Positions 8,405 through 16,786 are shown, counted from the first letter of the stretch. The stretch is DNA of 64,000 nucleotides from Streptomyces scopuliridis RB72 (GCF_000718095.1 NZ_JOEI01000003.1:186001-250000), one strand, 5' to 3'. The notes: a model not told the origin generated them from the letters alone. Numbers and translations: made by a program.

Positions 8405-8502
8405 TCCACGACAAAGGTCAAGAAGCCGTTGCTGCCGCGGTTGCCAAGGCACATGTACAGGCTATGGACCGGGCGGGGAACCCGGGAAGGCACGGCGAAT
8501 GA
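8392..8502 (+). pseudogene. Remnant copy of the integrase C-terminal extension
   Basis: Thirty-six codons and a stop encode VEAQV-H-DKGQEAVAAAVAKA then QAMDRAGNPGRHGE. This parallels the end of the integrase extension at 7145-7265 (VEAQV...DAVAAAMAEA...QAMDRAKNPGKYG). The DNA is clearly diverged, so this is an old paralogous fragment and not a fresh duplication. The two copies bracket the winged-helix/membrane-protein cassette. Confidence 0.6.
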
Positions 8503-8521
8503 CGTAGGAAGGGCTCTGGAG

Positions 8522-8543
8522 GGGGCGACTGCGCAGTCGCCCC
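8522..8543. terminator. 22-bp perfect palindrome after the kinase gene
   Basis: Arms 8522-8532 and 8533-8543 are perfectly complementary (GGGGCGACTGC and its complement). It lies 40 bp beyond the minus-strand kinase stop at 8583 and separates it from the plus-strand genes. Probably a bidirectional terminator. Confidence 0.6.
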
Positions 8544-8582
8544 TGCTGCAGATCGTGCCGGTGGAGGACCAAAAGCCCAGTA

Positions 8583-9967
8583 TCAGCATCGTCCTGCCTT
8601 GTCGTGCTCGCGGTCGATGAGGGCCACGAACTCGTCAATGCTCTGCGGGCGTCTCTCGATCTTCTGCTGCGTTGCTTCCTTGACGATGGTCCGCCACGGC
8701 TCCTCTGCCGGCAGGAGAGGGATATTCGCTTGCGGCCACTCCCCAGTGAGAGCCCAGGCGGCTACTCGGCCGAGGCTGTAGATGTCTGTCGCCGGTACAG
8801 AGAGGTCATGCGGCCCGGCGGAAAGCTCAGGCGGGGCGAAGCCAGGAGTGCCGATATGGGAGCCGGTACGACCAGCAAAAGTCGTTTGGCCGCGTGGCCG
8901 GCGGACGACGCCCCAGTCGGCCAAAGTCCAACGCCCGTGCAGCAGCAGAATGTTCTGTGGCTTGACGTCGCGGTGACGCCAACCGTGGCGGTGAGCTTCT
9001 GCGAGGGCGGATGCAACCGCCTTGATCATCCTGCGGAGATGCTTCGGCTCCTTCAAGTGGAGAAACTGTTCTTCAGCAGTTGCATCGGCCAGAGGCATGA
9101 TGAACCAGTGGTGCTTTGCCTCAAAGTCGAGGACTGGCATGACGTTTGGGTGCGCACTCAGGATGCGGGCGATCTCGATCTCGCGCCCCATCCGGGCACC
9201 TGCCTTCGTCCACTGAGATAGTCTCCGCTTGAAAGCAATCTCGATGCCTGACGCTTTGTGCACCCCCCCCGGAGTACTTCTGCTTGCCCGCCCCGCTTTG
9301 GCACGCGCTCCAGAGAATAGTCCTTCTTCTCGCCCCGTGCGGCCTCGATCACTTCTCGGTACCGCTCCAGGTTCGGCGTGATCTCTTCTAGTGGACCTAC
9401 AGCTCGTGCGAGCAGCCGACGGCTGAACCGGTCGACGAACCGCTGCACCGACATGCCTTCCGATGGTTCACGCAGTCCCACGTCGGAGTAGCAGGTGTAG
9501 GCAATCTCGTCATAGAGCTCGTCGTCGAGGAATTGATTCAGTGCCGCTTCAAGCCTTGGCTGGACAGAGGTACTTCCTCCCTGCTCCAACATGATGAACA
9601 GTCCGAGCTGTGGCTGCAGCCCGCCGTTGTGGTCAGAGCTTCGTACCGCCAGGGCCCGTGAGGTCGCCTCGTGGATCCGGTTGTTCAAGTTCTTTGCGGC
9701 GGACGACCCAGACTGTGCGGTGAACTCGATTGCTCCCAACGGAACGTCATCCTTGGTGATGACAATATCCCACCGGGTATCCCTCAAGCCGAAGGATGCT
9801 GGCAGAGAAGCCGCATTACCCGTCTGAATCCAAGAGCGGTCGACGCCGCGTTCAACGAGTGCATCGATAGTGGCGCTGACGATGGGCTCCATGCGTTGAT
9901 TTATACGGATCCAGGTGTCGGAATCAACCCAGTAGTTCCGCACCGCAGCTGTCAACGCCCCTGCCAT
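8583..9967 (-). pseudogene. PaeR7I-like nuclease domain fused to a Ser/Thr kinase, out of frame at a G8 tract
   Basis: Frame one (ATG 9967) encodes a PaeR7I/XhoI-like domain (residues 1 to about 205; RWDIVITKDD, GAIEFTAQ, KNLNNRIHEA) and enters a kinase glycine loop (KRGGQAEVLRGG). At eight C on the plus strand (9263-9270) the frame is lost. The other frame continues as VHKASGIEIAFKRRL (ATP Lys), HRDVKPQN, DWG in place of DFG, and GTPGFAPPE, ending at 8583. A ninth G would give one 461-residue protein, and both frames are otherwise open. The nuclease core has EFT where its two relatives have EFK or EMK, so cleavage may be lost. It could be phase-variable, a pseudogene or a sequencing error. 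Confidence 0.82.
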
Positions 9968-10343
9968 CTGCTCCCCCTTGCCGAGTGCTTCCTGCCCCGG
10001 AGGAGCCTACCTACAGAGTCGTCGGGTTAGGGGTGCGTGATCGTCCGGTTCCGATCTGTGCGGAGCCAGACGCAACGTCCACCATCGCTCCACCCGCCTG
10101 TGCGCCCATCCGCTGACCTCAGTCTCACTAGGCTTCCCACTGCCCGGAACCTGCACTCGGACCGGCAGCGCTGACGACCGGGATTCGGCCAGCTCCCGTG
10201 CACAACTCCCCTTGTCTGCCCTTGAGGTGGCGGTGCATCGACGTAGCCTCCGCGTCGACTGTCAGTGCCACCCCTCACACTGGGTCAGCTGGGGTTCCTG
10301 AACGGAAGCCCTCGAGACAAGCCGAACGATAAGGAGTGGTGGC
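9968..10343. other. Divergent intergenic region with the only CTCGAG found
   Basis: This 376-bp stretch separates the minus-strand nuclease-kinase gene from the plus-strand PaeR7I-like gene and must hold both promoters. I see no convincing gene in it. CTCGAG, the known XhoI/PaeR7I target, lies at 10311-10316, directly before the AAGGAG ribosome site at 10331. Confidence 0.6.
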
Positions 10344-11051
10344 ATGAAGCACGAGGTAATCCAGCAGGCTGCCCAGGACTTCTGGGACAAGCGGGCTGAG
10401 CAGAGAGGGAAGCAGGCAGACGACGGAAAGGCTGGGGGAGAAGCCCGTGCCAACGGCCACATTGCGGGGTTCGAGAATGCCGTGCGGGATATCTTCATCG
10501 CTTGCGATCTCTCGGAAAGTGATGTTCGGACCGGGAGGCCGTACCTTCCGGGGTACTATCGCGTTCGCAAGTCCTGGGACCTCGTGGTGATTTACAAGGA
10601 GGTCCTTATTGCTGCCTTCGAGTTCAAGTCCCAAGTCGGGAGCGTAGGGAAGAACTTCAACAATCGATTCGAGGAAGCGCTTGGCAGCGCCACTGATTTG
10701 TCGGTGGCTCAGGATATGAATAAACCCTTTGGTGCTGTGCGGCCTTGGCTTGGCTACGTCTTCGTTCTTGAGGAGACAGAAGAGACTGAGAAGCAGAATC
10801 GTGAGGCACACGCACTTTTCAAGACTGACCCGGCATTCGAGGGGATGTCATACACTCAGCGCTATCAGGAGATGATCAGTCGTTTCGTCGGTAAGAATGT
10901 CTATGACCTTGGGTGGTTCGTGACCACGCAGAAGGCCGAGGACGGAACTGTGACGTACAAGGAACCTCTGCAGACCGCGACCGGCTACGCTTTGCGGGCT
11001 GCCATCGAGGGTCGCGTCAAGCACGTTAAGGCAATGCTCGGCGAACGCTAA
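10344..11051 (+). CDS. Solitary PaeR7I/XhoI-family restriction endonuclease
   Basis: A protein of 235 residues with the intact PD-(D/E)xK core of this family: Asp79 in SWDLVVIY, and Glu93-Phe94-Lys95 in AAFEFKSQ. The family block KNFNNRFEEALGSATDL and a C-terminal RVKHVKAMLG helix follow. PaeR7I-type enzymes cut DNA within CTCGAG. AAGGAG lies 8 bp before the ATG. No methyltransferase adjoins it; the nearest one, at 13117-14799, serves another nuclease of the same family and could protect both. A 12-nt-loop hairpin (11063-11096) follows the stop. Confidence 0.85.
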   Translation: MKHEVIQQAAQDFWDKRAEQRGKQADDGKAGGEARANGHIAGFENAVRDIFIACDLSESDVRTGRPYLPGYYRVRKSWDLVVIYKEVLIAAFEFKSQVGSVGKNFNNRFEEALGSATDLSVAQDMNKPFGAVRPWLGYVFVLEETEETEKQNREAHALFKTDPAFEGMSYTQRYQEMISRFVGKNVYDLGWFVTTQKAEDGTVTYKEPLQTATGYALRAAIEGRVKHVKAMLGER

Positions 11052-11053
11052 TA

Positions 11054-11236
11054 GTCGAAGGTCCCTTTCTTCCTGGCGAGTTCCTGGAAGAAAGGGGCTT
11101 CTGGGTAACGGCCGAGTATTACCTCGATGAGTCAGATGCCGCAGACCTCGCCATCTTAGAGTCGAAGGGTGAACTGGCCGATATATTAATAGGCGACGAG
11201 TTGACAGAGTTGATGGTCGGACGGGCGGGGCTGTGA
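11054..11236 (+). other. Open frame without a standard start, coupled to the HNH gene
   Basis: In the frame after the PaeR7I-like stop, about 60 codons read like real protein (RGFWVTAEYYLDESDAADL, then LADILIGDELTELMVG). They end at a TGA that overlaps the next GTG by 4 bp. No ATG, GTG or TTG opens the frame; it would be reached by a -1 shift near the end of the endonuclease gene. It may be a C-terminal extension lost through an indel, a gene with a CTG start, or chance. Confidence 0.35.
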
Positions 11237-12000
11237 AGGTCTGCAGGGCCACTGGAGACGGCTGGAAGTGTGACAGGCGGGTCATAGCGAAGGGCCTGTG
11301 TAACGCGCACTACCAACAACATAAGCGAGGGGTGCGGGAGTTCAAGCCTGCACAGGTAAAGCGTCGCAGTGATAAAACGTACTCGAAGTTCCGCTGTGAG
11401 GCGTCGAGCCAGCACCCCCTAGCTATGCCTGGGTCCTCCGTTTGGGAATGTGATCGGGAGGTCCGCAATACGAACAAAGGTCTGTGCGACACCCATTACA
11501 TGCAGACTCTCGCGTCGAGTGTGGTCAAGCCATTCAAGGCGAAGCTCCCCATGGCGACGATCCTTGCGTATCGAGACCAAGGACTGAAACAGTGCTGCAC
11601 ATGCAAGCAGGTCAAATCGTTTGAGGAGTTCTATAAGAGCAAGACCTCGGCTGACAGTTATCGGCCACAGTGTGTTTCATGCATCAAATGGGTCCATATT
11701 GAGGGGAGCTTCCACCTCACGCAGGAGGGTTACTGGGCACTGCTTGACCATCAAAACCAGTCCTGTGCAATCTGCAACGTGAAGGGGCTCTGGGAGGTTG
11801 GGACTTGGCACATCGATCATGACCACTCTTGTTGCTCGAAACAGGGTAGATCGTGCGGGAAATGCATTCGAGGTCTCCTCTGCAGCAGTTGCAATGCGAA
11901 GGGGCTCTCCTGGTACGAGAACCTTCCGGCGGACCTCCGTAACATCCCGATATTTGAGTCCTACCTTTCCGATCCCCCCGCAAAGAAGGTCCTCCTCTGA
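11233..12000 (+). CDS. Endonuclease VII-like HNH nuclease with three extra Cys/His modules
   Basis: A protein of 255 residues. The C-terminal part matches the recombination endonuclease VII (T4 gp49) type: Cys178 and Cys181, the catalytic HIDHDH at 193-198, Cys217 and Cys220, then Asn221. Upstream are two repeated mini-modules (Cys4-Cys13-Cys23-His26 and Cys55-Cys73-Cys85-His88, each ending GLC..HY) and a Cys122/124-Cys147/150 ribbon, all probably zinc-binding. Such nucleases resolve or cut branched DNA. The GTG at 11233 overlaps the preceding open frame. On this island a defence role is likely, but the substrate is unknown. Confidence 0.8.
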   Translation: MKVCRATGDGWKCDRRVIAKGLCNAHYQQHKRGVREFKPAQVKRRSDKTYSKFRCEASSQHPLAMPGSSVWECDREVRNTNKGLCDTHYMQTLASSVVKPFKAKLPMATILAYRDQGLKQCCTCKQVKSFEEFYKSKTSADSYRPQCVSCIKWVHIEGSFHLTQEGYWALLDHQNQSCAICNVKGLWEVGTWHIDHDHSCCSKQGRSCGKCIRGLLCSSCNAKGLSWYENLPADLRNIPIFESYLSDPPAKKVLL

Positions 12001-12034
12001 GGGCAGTCCCGTAACCGCTGGTCATGGGCGAGAT

Positions 12035-12361
12035 GACCTTTGCGCGGCTGGTGTGGTCACGGCGTCGGAACCGTCTTGGATAGGCCCGTTCACCGGGCTG
12101 AGCCCGTGCTGCTTCGGCAAGTTGGTGACCATGGTGCAGCGCGAGAATGCAGCCGAACCACGGCTGAGACGTCCGTGGGGTCCGTTGCTTGAGGGCTGCA
12201 TTCTGTTGGTCGCGGCCTACTGGCGCACAAACTTGACGATGCGCCAGCTGGTCCTGCTGTTCGGAATTTCGAAGTCGGCGGCCGACCGGATCATCGACCA
12301 CATCGGCCCTCTGCTGCCATTGCCGTCTCGGCGCCGGTTCGCGAGAGGCACGGTGCTTAGT
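12035..12361 (+). mobile_element. Fragment of an IS5-type transposase
   Basis: The frame encodes FTGLSPCCFGKLVTM, then LEGCILLVAAYWRTNLTMRQ and LLFGISKSAADRIIDH. This is the N-terminal helix-turn-helix region of IS5-group transposases common in Streptomyces. There is no start, no DDE catalytic part and no visible terminal repeats. It is a decayed insertion between the HNH gene and the restriction-modification operon. Confidence 0.65.
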
Positions 12362-12378
12362 GCGTCGAATCTGTGCCG

Positions 12379-13104
12379 TTACCCGGGGAGGCCGAGGTCT
12401 TTCAAGTAGGTGAGGCGCGCATTGATCGCTGCTGAGAAGTGTCTCCAGTCGAGGCTCGGCACGAGCTCGATCGGCTTCGGTGCCTCGGCCGAGGACGTGA
12501 CGTAGCACGCGGCATCGTAGAGCTGTTCGGCTATGAGGCGCTCGCAGAAGATGCCGAACCGGTCCTGGTACGAGGTGCCATGCCAGATTGCGTCGGTCGG
12601 CAGGGCGCCCTTCGCGGTCTTGACCGGCCTCCGGGAACCCTCCCCGTCCTGCATGATGAAGAAGTAGCCGAGCCAGGGCTTCTCCTTCGGATACAGCTCG
12701 GCGAGGGCGGCGCGGCGGAGGTCCACCGCGCTGCCCAGCGCTTCCTCGACCCGGTTGTTGTAGTTGTTGCCGTACGAGGGCCCGCCGAGCGCCTTCATCT
12801 CGAAGGCCGCGACGAGTACGCCCTCATGCACGACCACGAGGTCCCACTGCTTCTGCGGCCGGTAGTAGCCGGGCAGCTCCAGCCCTTGGGACTTGCTGAC
12901 GCGGATGCTCTCGGCCGGGTAGCCGGCTTCCAGGAAGAACTTCGCCAAGAGGGCCGCGATCACATCGAAGTGCTTGCCGCCACGGACTGACCCGGCAGTG
13001 CCGGCCCCAACCTTGGCCTTGATCGCAGACTGTTCGCTCTGCAGCTGCTTGGCACCCCAGTACGTAGCTATGGCGTCCTCGAAGTCTTGGCGGGTGACCG
13101 TCAA
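12379..13104 (-). CDS. PaeR7I/XhoI-family type II restriction endonuclease
   Basis: A protein of 241 residues. The nuclease core is intact: Asp88 in QWDLVVVH, Glu102-Met103-Lys104 in AAFEMKAL, then NNYNNRVEEALGSAVDL. The TTG at 13102-13104 follows AGGAGG, and that ribosome site overlaps the stop of the methyltransferase gene. Translation is therefore coupled and the methylase is made first. PaeR7I-type enzymes recognise CTCGAG; the specificity of this copy is inferred from family. It is the last gene of the minus-strand operon ATPase-methylase-nuclease. Confidence 0.88.
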   Translation of the reverse strand: MTVTRQDFEDAIATYWGAKQLQSEQSAIKAKVGAGTAGSVRGGKHFDVIAALLAKFFLEAGYPAESIRVSKSQGLELPGYYRPQKQWDLVVVHEGVLVAAFEMKALGGPSYGNNYNNRVEEALGSAVDLRRAALAELYPKEKPWLGYFFIMQDGEGSRRPVKTAKGALPTDAIWHGTSYQDRFGIFCERLIAEQLYDAACYVTSSAEAPKPIELVPSLDWRHFSAAINARLTYLKDLGLPG

Positions 13105-13116
13105 GATCCGTTCCTC

Positions 13117-14799
13117 CTAGTCAGGCAGCTCGGCCAGTCCGTAGACGCGCAAGGCAGCCTCTGTCGCGGCCTTCACGTCGCGCTTGTCGAATGCATCCGC
13201 GAGGGCTGTGCGGTCACTCTTACTGATGGCGGCCGGGTCGGGCACGCGGATCTTGCGGAGGTACTGCGCCTGGAACCGGAGGGTTCCCCCTCGCATCTTG
13301 ACCGCGTACGCCTCCACGAACGCTTCCGCGACCTTGGACAGCAGCAGACCACCGAGTACGCGCATGTCCCAGTTGTCCGAGACGATGAAGTACAGGTTGT
13401 GGTGAGGGTACAGCGCGCCTTCATCGAGGACCGGATGGATCGTCAGCTTCATGTCCGGAAACAGCAGCTTGGGACGTCGCGTCAGGCGCTGGTCGACCTT
13501 GTCGATCGTCTTGTACCAGCGCTGAGGTTGCTTGACCGCAACGTACCGCTTGCGGAGTGCGGCCCCGTGCTCCTCGAAGTACGCAGCGAGCTGCGGGTAG
13601 GCCGTGAGGTCGACCAGGTCGCCGTCCGCTGTCCACGGGTTGACCAGGTAGGTGCCGTTCCAGTTCAAGGTGCCGCTGGTGGTGTCACGGACCATGGCCA
13701 TGGGCAGCAGCCGGTCGCTCTCGACCAGGGCGTCGTCGTCAGTGAGGAAGACCTTGTCGGCGCCGGTGGCGATGCCGATGCCGACACGGGTCCCGGTCTC
13801 GGTGTCCTCCAGGAGCCGGAAGCGTTCGGTGAGCTCTTCGAGGAGGGCCAGCCTGGCTGGCGAGGCGGCCGGCCACGAATCCTCGTCGGGGAACCAGTGC
13901 GGCATGCGGGCGGCCTGGAATGCGGCGGTGGTGATCGACTCCGTCGCGTCCTCCGCGTACCAGGCCGCGAAGTCGCCAGCTTGAGTGCTGCCGAATGCCC
14001 GAGTGGTGTCGGCTGCCACCGCTCCGCCCTGGGGCCGGTTCGAGATGAGAGTGATTGCCGGATAGGCCGAAACCTGATCCTCGAAGGCATCCACGTCGTG
14101 CATGACCAGGGCCAGGTCCATGCTGAAGTGGCTGGTCACCAGCTGTCGGAGCCGACGGCCGTACTGGTTTCGCATCCAACGGTCGGCGCAGATGAAGCCG
14201 AGCCGCCCGTCAGGGTTGAGGCTTCGCAGCGCGACCTCGTAGAAGCCGATGTAGATGTCTGCCCTGCCCCCCATCGTGGAGCAGGCACTGCGGTAGGCCG
14301 CCATCCGGTTGTCGGGGACGTCTTCGAGGCGGATGTACGGAGGATTGCCGACTACGTAGTCGGCTCGGTGATCTGCATCGGGCTGGAGCAGGTAGTCACC
14401 ATGTTCGACCCAGGCGGTTGCCACCTGTCGGGCTTCCTCAGCCTGCCACCCTTCACCCACCAGCTGCATCTCGATGACGGCGCGGCTCTGCTGCACGTTG
14501 CGGTCCAGCAGATCCAGAGCGCGTACGGCCGCAAGCGCGTCCCCGAGGGAGCGATTGTGCGTACGGCAGGAGGCGCTGATCCGTGACGCGACAGCGACTA
14601 GGAAGGCGCCTGAGCCGCAGGCCGGCTCGACGAGCTTCACGTCGCAGAGGTCCTTGTCGGCCGTGTACCCGAGGAGGTCGAGGATCAGGTCGACCACCCA
14701 GCGTCGAGTGAAGACCTCGCCGTGCTCCACGGCCTCCGCGGGGAGGGCGGGAAGGTTGTGCCGGTCGATGTCAGAGAGCAGAGGAGTGGCCACGTCCAT
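13117..14799 (-). CDS. N6-adenine DNA methyltransferase of a PaeR7I-type system
   Basis: A protein of 560 residues from the ATG at 14799 (an ATG at 14946 would add 49 residues and overlap the ATPase gene). It has the SAM-binding motif EPACGSGAFL at about 58-67 and the amino-methyltransferase motif NPPYI at 152-156. The long C-terminal half should hold target recognition. It methylates adenine to protect the sites of the downstream nuclease; for PaeR7I the site is CTCGAG. Its length is close to that of the characterised PaeR7I methylase as I recall it. The spacing to the nuclease start is 12 bp. Confidence 0.87.
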   Translation of the reverse strand: MDVATPLLSDIDRHNLPALPAEAVEHGEVFTRRWVVDLILDLLGYTADKDLCDVKLVEPACGSGAFLVAVASRISASCRTHNRSLGDALAAVRALDLLDRNVQQSRAVIEMQLVGEGWQAEEARQVATAWVEHGDYLLQPDADHRADYVVGNPPYIRLEDVPDNRMAAYRSACSTMGGRADIYIGFYEVALRSLNPDGRLGFICADRWMRNQYGRRLRQLVTSHFSMDLALVMHDVDAFEDQVSAYPAITLISNRPQGGAVAADTTRAFGSTQAGDFAAWYAEDATESITTAAFQAARMPHWFPDEDSWPAASPARLALLEELTERFRLLEDTETGTRVGIGIATGADKVFLTDDDALVESDRLLPMAMVRDTTSGTLNWNGTYLVNPWTADGDLVDLTAYPQLAAYFEEHGAALRKRYVAVKQPQRWYKTIDKVDQRLTRRPKLLFPDMKLTIHPVLDEGALYPHHNLYFIVSDNWDMRVLGGLLLSKVAEAFVEAYAVKMRGGTLRFQAQYLRKIRVPDPAAISKSDRTALADAFDKRDVKAATEAALRVYGLAELPD

Positions 14800-14929
14800 G
14801 ACCCTACTAGGGACAATTCCGGCCACGGGTCCCTTCACCGAAGGGGTGCTGTTGGCGTCGAGCCACGATCCGGCTGCTTCGGTGCTGGCCTTGAGTGGCT
14901 TGCCCGGCGAGGCAGTGGGCTCGGACCGG

Positions 14930-16786
14930 TTAGAGCTGCGCGGCATGCGGATTGCTCAGTCCCGGGATCAGCGGCCGGTCGTGGTCGAAGTCGTGGACGA
15001 GGACATGGCCGCGCACGGACGCAGGCAAATCGTTGTCGGCGACGAGGACCTGGAACGGGGCGGTGGTGATGCCTGCTCCGGTGCGGGCGGTGACGAAGTC
15101 GACGAAGCTGCTGTAGATGCGTTGAGCGAAGCGCGAGTCCCAGGTGTTTGCGCCGATGTTCTTGGTCGGTGAGTCGATCATGAGGAAGGCGGGGAGGTCG
15201 CCGACGCGGTTGGTGAGCAGGTAGCGCAGCAGGGTGGCGTGGTAGCCGACGGTGAGGGCGGCGCGGGTGCCGCCGCCGTGGCGGTCGACTCCCTGTCCGT
15301 CGACGATGGGCAGGTAGGTGTCGCGGTCGATGCGGGCGTCTCCCGCGTACCAGGGCAGATCCATTTCCTCGACGACATCGGCGAAAATGTCGTTGAGGTT
15401 GTCCAGGACGTCGCCTCGGCGCACGGCGTAGCTGGCGATCAGGTCTTTGCGGGCCTCGGTGAGTTCGGTACGGCGTTCCTCGGCTTCGCGCAGTTCTTCC
15501 GCCAGCGTGCGCAGCCGCTGGTGGGGTTCGACGAGGCGTTCCAGGCCCTGCAGGCGGGTGGTGGCTTCGGCGACGGCTGCGCGGGCACTGGCGAGCTGGT
15601 CGGCATGCGGGGCGATCAGCCGGCGGGTTGCCTCGTCGAGGCGCTGCTGGAGGTCGGCGACGTGTGCATCGGCAGTGGCGGCTTCCTTCTCCGCCTCGGC
15701 CACCCGAGCCTGGCCCTGGACGACCCGGTCGCGGGCGGCGTCCAGCTGCCGCTGGAGCGTGTCCAGCGCGGCTGCGAGATCGGTCTGTGTTTCGGTGCAC
15801 TGCGGGCAGGCCCCTGCTGGGAGTGTGCGCCGGGTCAGGTCGGCGTTGCAGTGGGAGCACTGCACGACCGGCTTTCCAGCCTTCTCCAGCCGCTTGCGCA
15901 GCTGGTCCACACTGCCCTCGCTGTCCGCGACGGCGCGGCGGACGTTGCCAGCGCGGCGGTGGGCGGCTTCGGCTTCTTCGCTGGCCTGCCGCAGGGCGGC
16001 GCGCAGCGGATCGGCGGCCCCGGTCAGGGCGGTCAGTTCGTTCTCGATGACCTTCAGCCGCCGCTCGGCCGCTTCGCGCGCTTCAGCGGCACGGGTGATC
16101 TCGGCGTGGATGGCGTCGAGGTTCGTGGCGGTGGAAGCGTTGAGGAAGGTCGAAATGCTGGCTTGGTCCTGGGTGAGCTGCCGCACGGTGGCTTTGACAG
16201 CGCTCAGTTCGGCTTCCAGGGCCGGGAGTTCCGGGGTGGACATCCCGAAGAGCAGCTCGAACAGGGTCTGGCGCAGGGCACTTGGCCGGTCGACGCTGTG
16301 ACCGGCGATCTTCTGGTCGATGGTCAACTGCCGTACGTACATGAAGTCCAGCAGGTCGGCGAAGGCCACCGGCTTGCTCCCGCGGCGCGCGGTGGCCAGC
16401 AGCCGGGACAGGCCGACTGCTTCCAGCAGCCACTGCGACAGAGTCGTGCGGCCGGTCTCGTCCGAGTCCTTCAGGGGCAGGATCTCGCTCAGCGTGCCGT
16501 CGGGTTCGAGCAGCTCGACTTGGCCAGTGCGGCCACGTACGTTCCGGCGCAGCCGCACCTGCTGGCCGTCCAAGAGGAGTTCGGTCTCGACCCGGTGGAC
16601 GTAGCGGTCCATGGCCACGGGCCATTTCGGGGTTGAGCCCAGGGTGTAGGAGACGCCTTCGAAGAAGGTCGTCTTGCCGGTGTTGACCGCGCCGACCAGG
16701 GCGACGAGGTCGGCGTCGAGGGCGTAGGAGTGCCAGCCCGCCGCAGTCTCCACTGAGTAGCGCAGCAGCTTGATCGAATGTGCCAT
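14930..16786 (-). CDS. Rad50/SMC-like coiled-coil ATPase with a zinc-hook-like centre
   Basis: A protein of 618 residues. The N-terminal Walker A is GAVNTGKTTF (32-41). Two long coiled-coil arms flank CSHC...CPQC at about 308-331, like the zinc hook or ribbon at the tip of Rad50-type coiled coils. The C-terminal lobe has a GGGTRAALTVGYHATLL signature and the Walker B strand AFLMIDSPTKN. GGAGGA precedes the ATG at 16786. It is the first gene of a minus-strand operon with the methylase and nuclease. SMC-like ATPases occur in several defence systems (RloC, Wadjet, ABC-3C), but no anticodon-nuclease domain is visible here. Confidence 0.78.
   Translation of the reverse strand: MAHSIKLLRYSVETAAGWHSYALDADLVALVGAVNTGKTTFFEGVSYTLGSTPKWPVAMDRYVHRVETELLLDGQQVRLRRNVRGRTGQVELLEPDGTLSEILPLKDSDETGRTTLSQWLLEAVGLSRLLATARRGSKPVAFADLLDFMYVRQLTIDQKIAGHSVDRPSALRQTLFELLFGMSTPELPALEAELSAVKATVRQLTQDQASISTFLNASTATNLDAIHAEITRAAEAREAAERRLKVIENELTALTGAADPLRAALRQASEEAEAAHRRAGNVRRAVADSEGSVDQLRKRLEKAGKPVVQCSHCNADLTRRTLPAGACPQCTETQTDLAAALDTLQRQLDAARDRVVQGQARVAEAEKEAATADAHVADLQQRLDEATRRLIAPHADQLASARAAVAEATTRLQGLERLVEPHQRLRTLAEELREAEERRTELTEARKDLIASYAVRRGDVLDNLNDIFADVVEEMDLPWYAGDARIDRDTYLPIVDGQGVDRHGGGTRAALTVGYHATLLRYLLTNRVGDLPAFLMIDSPTKNIGANTWDSRFAQRIYSSFVDFVTARTGAGITTAPFQVLVADNDLPASVRGHVLVHDFDHDRPLIPGLSNPHAAQL

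Noticed and set aside
10027..10278. Small minus-strand open frame in the divergent region
   Set aside because: Arg-rich product without conserved look or ribosome site; it lies where both promoters must be.
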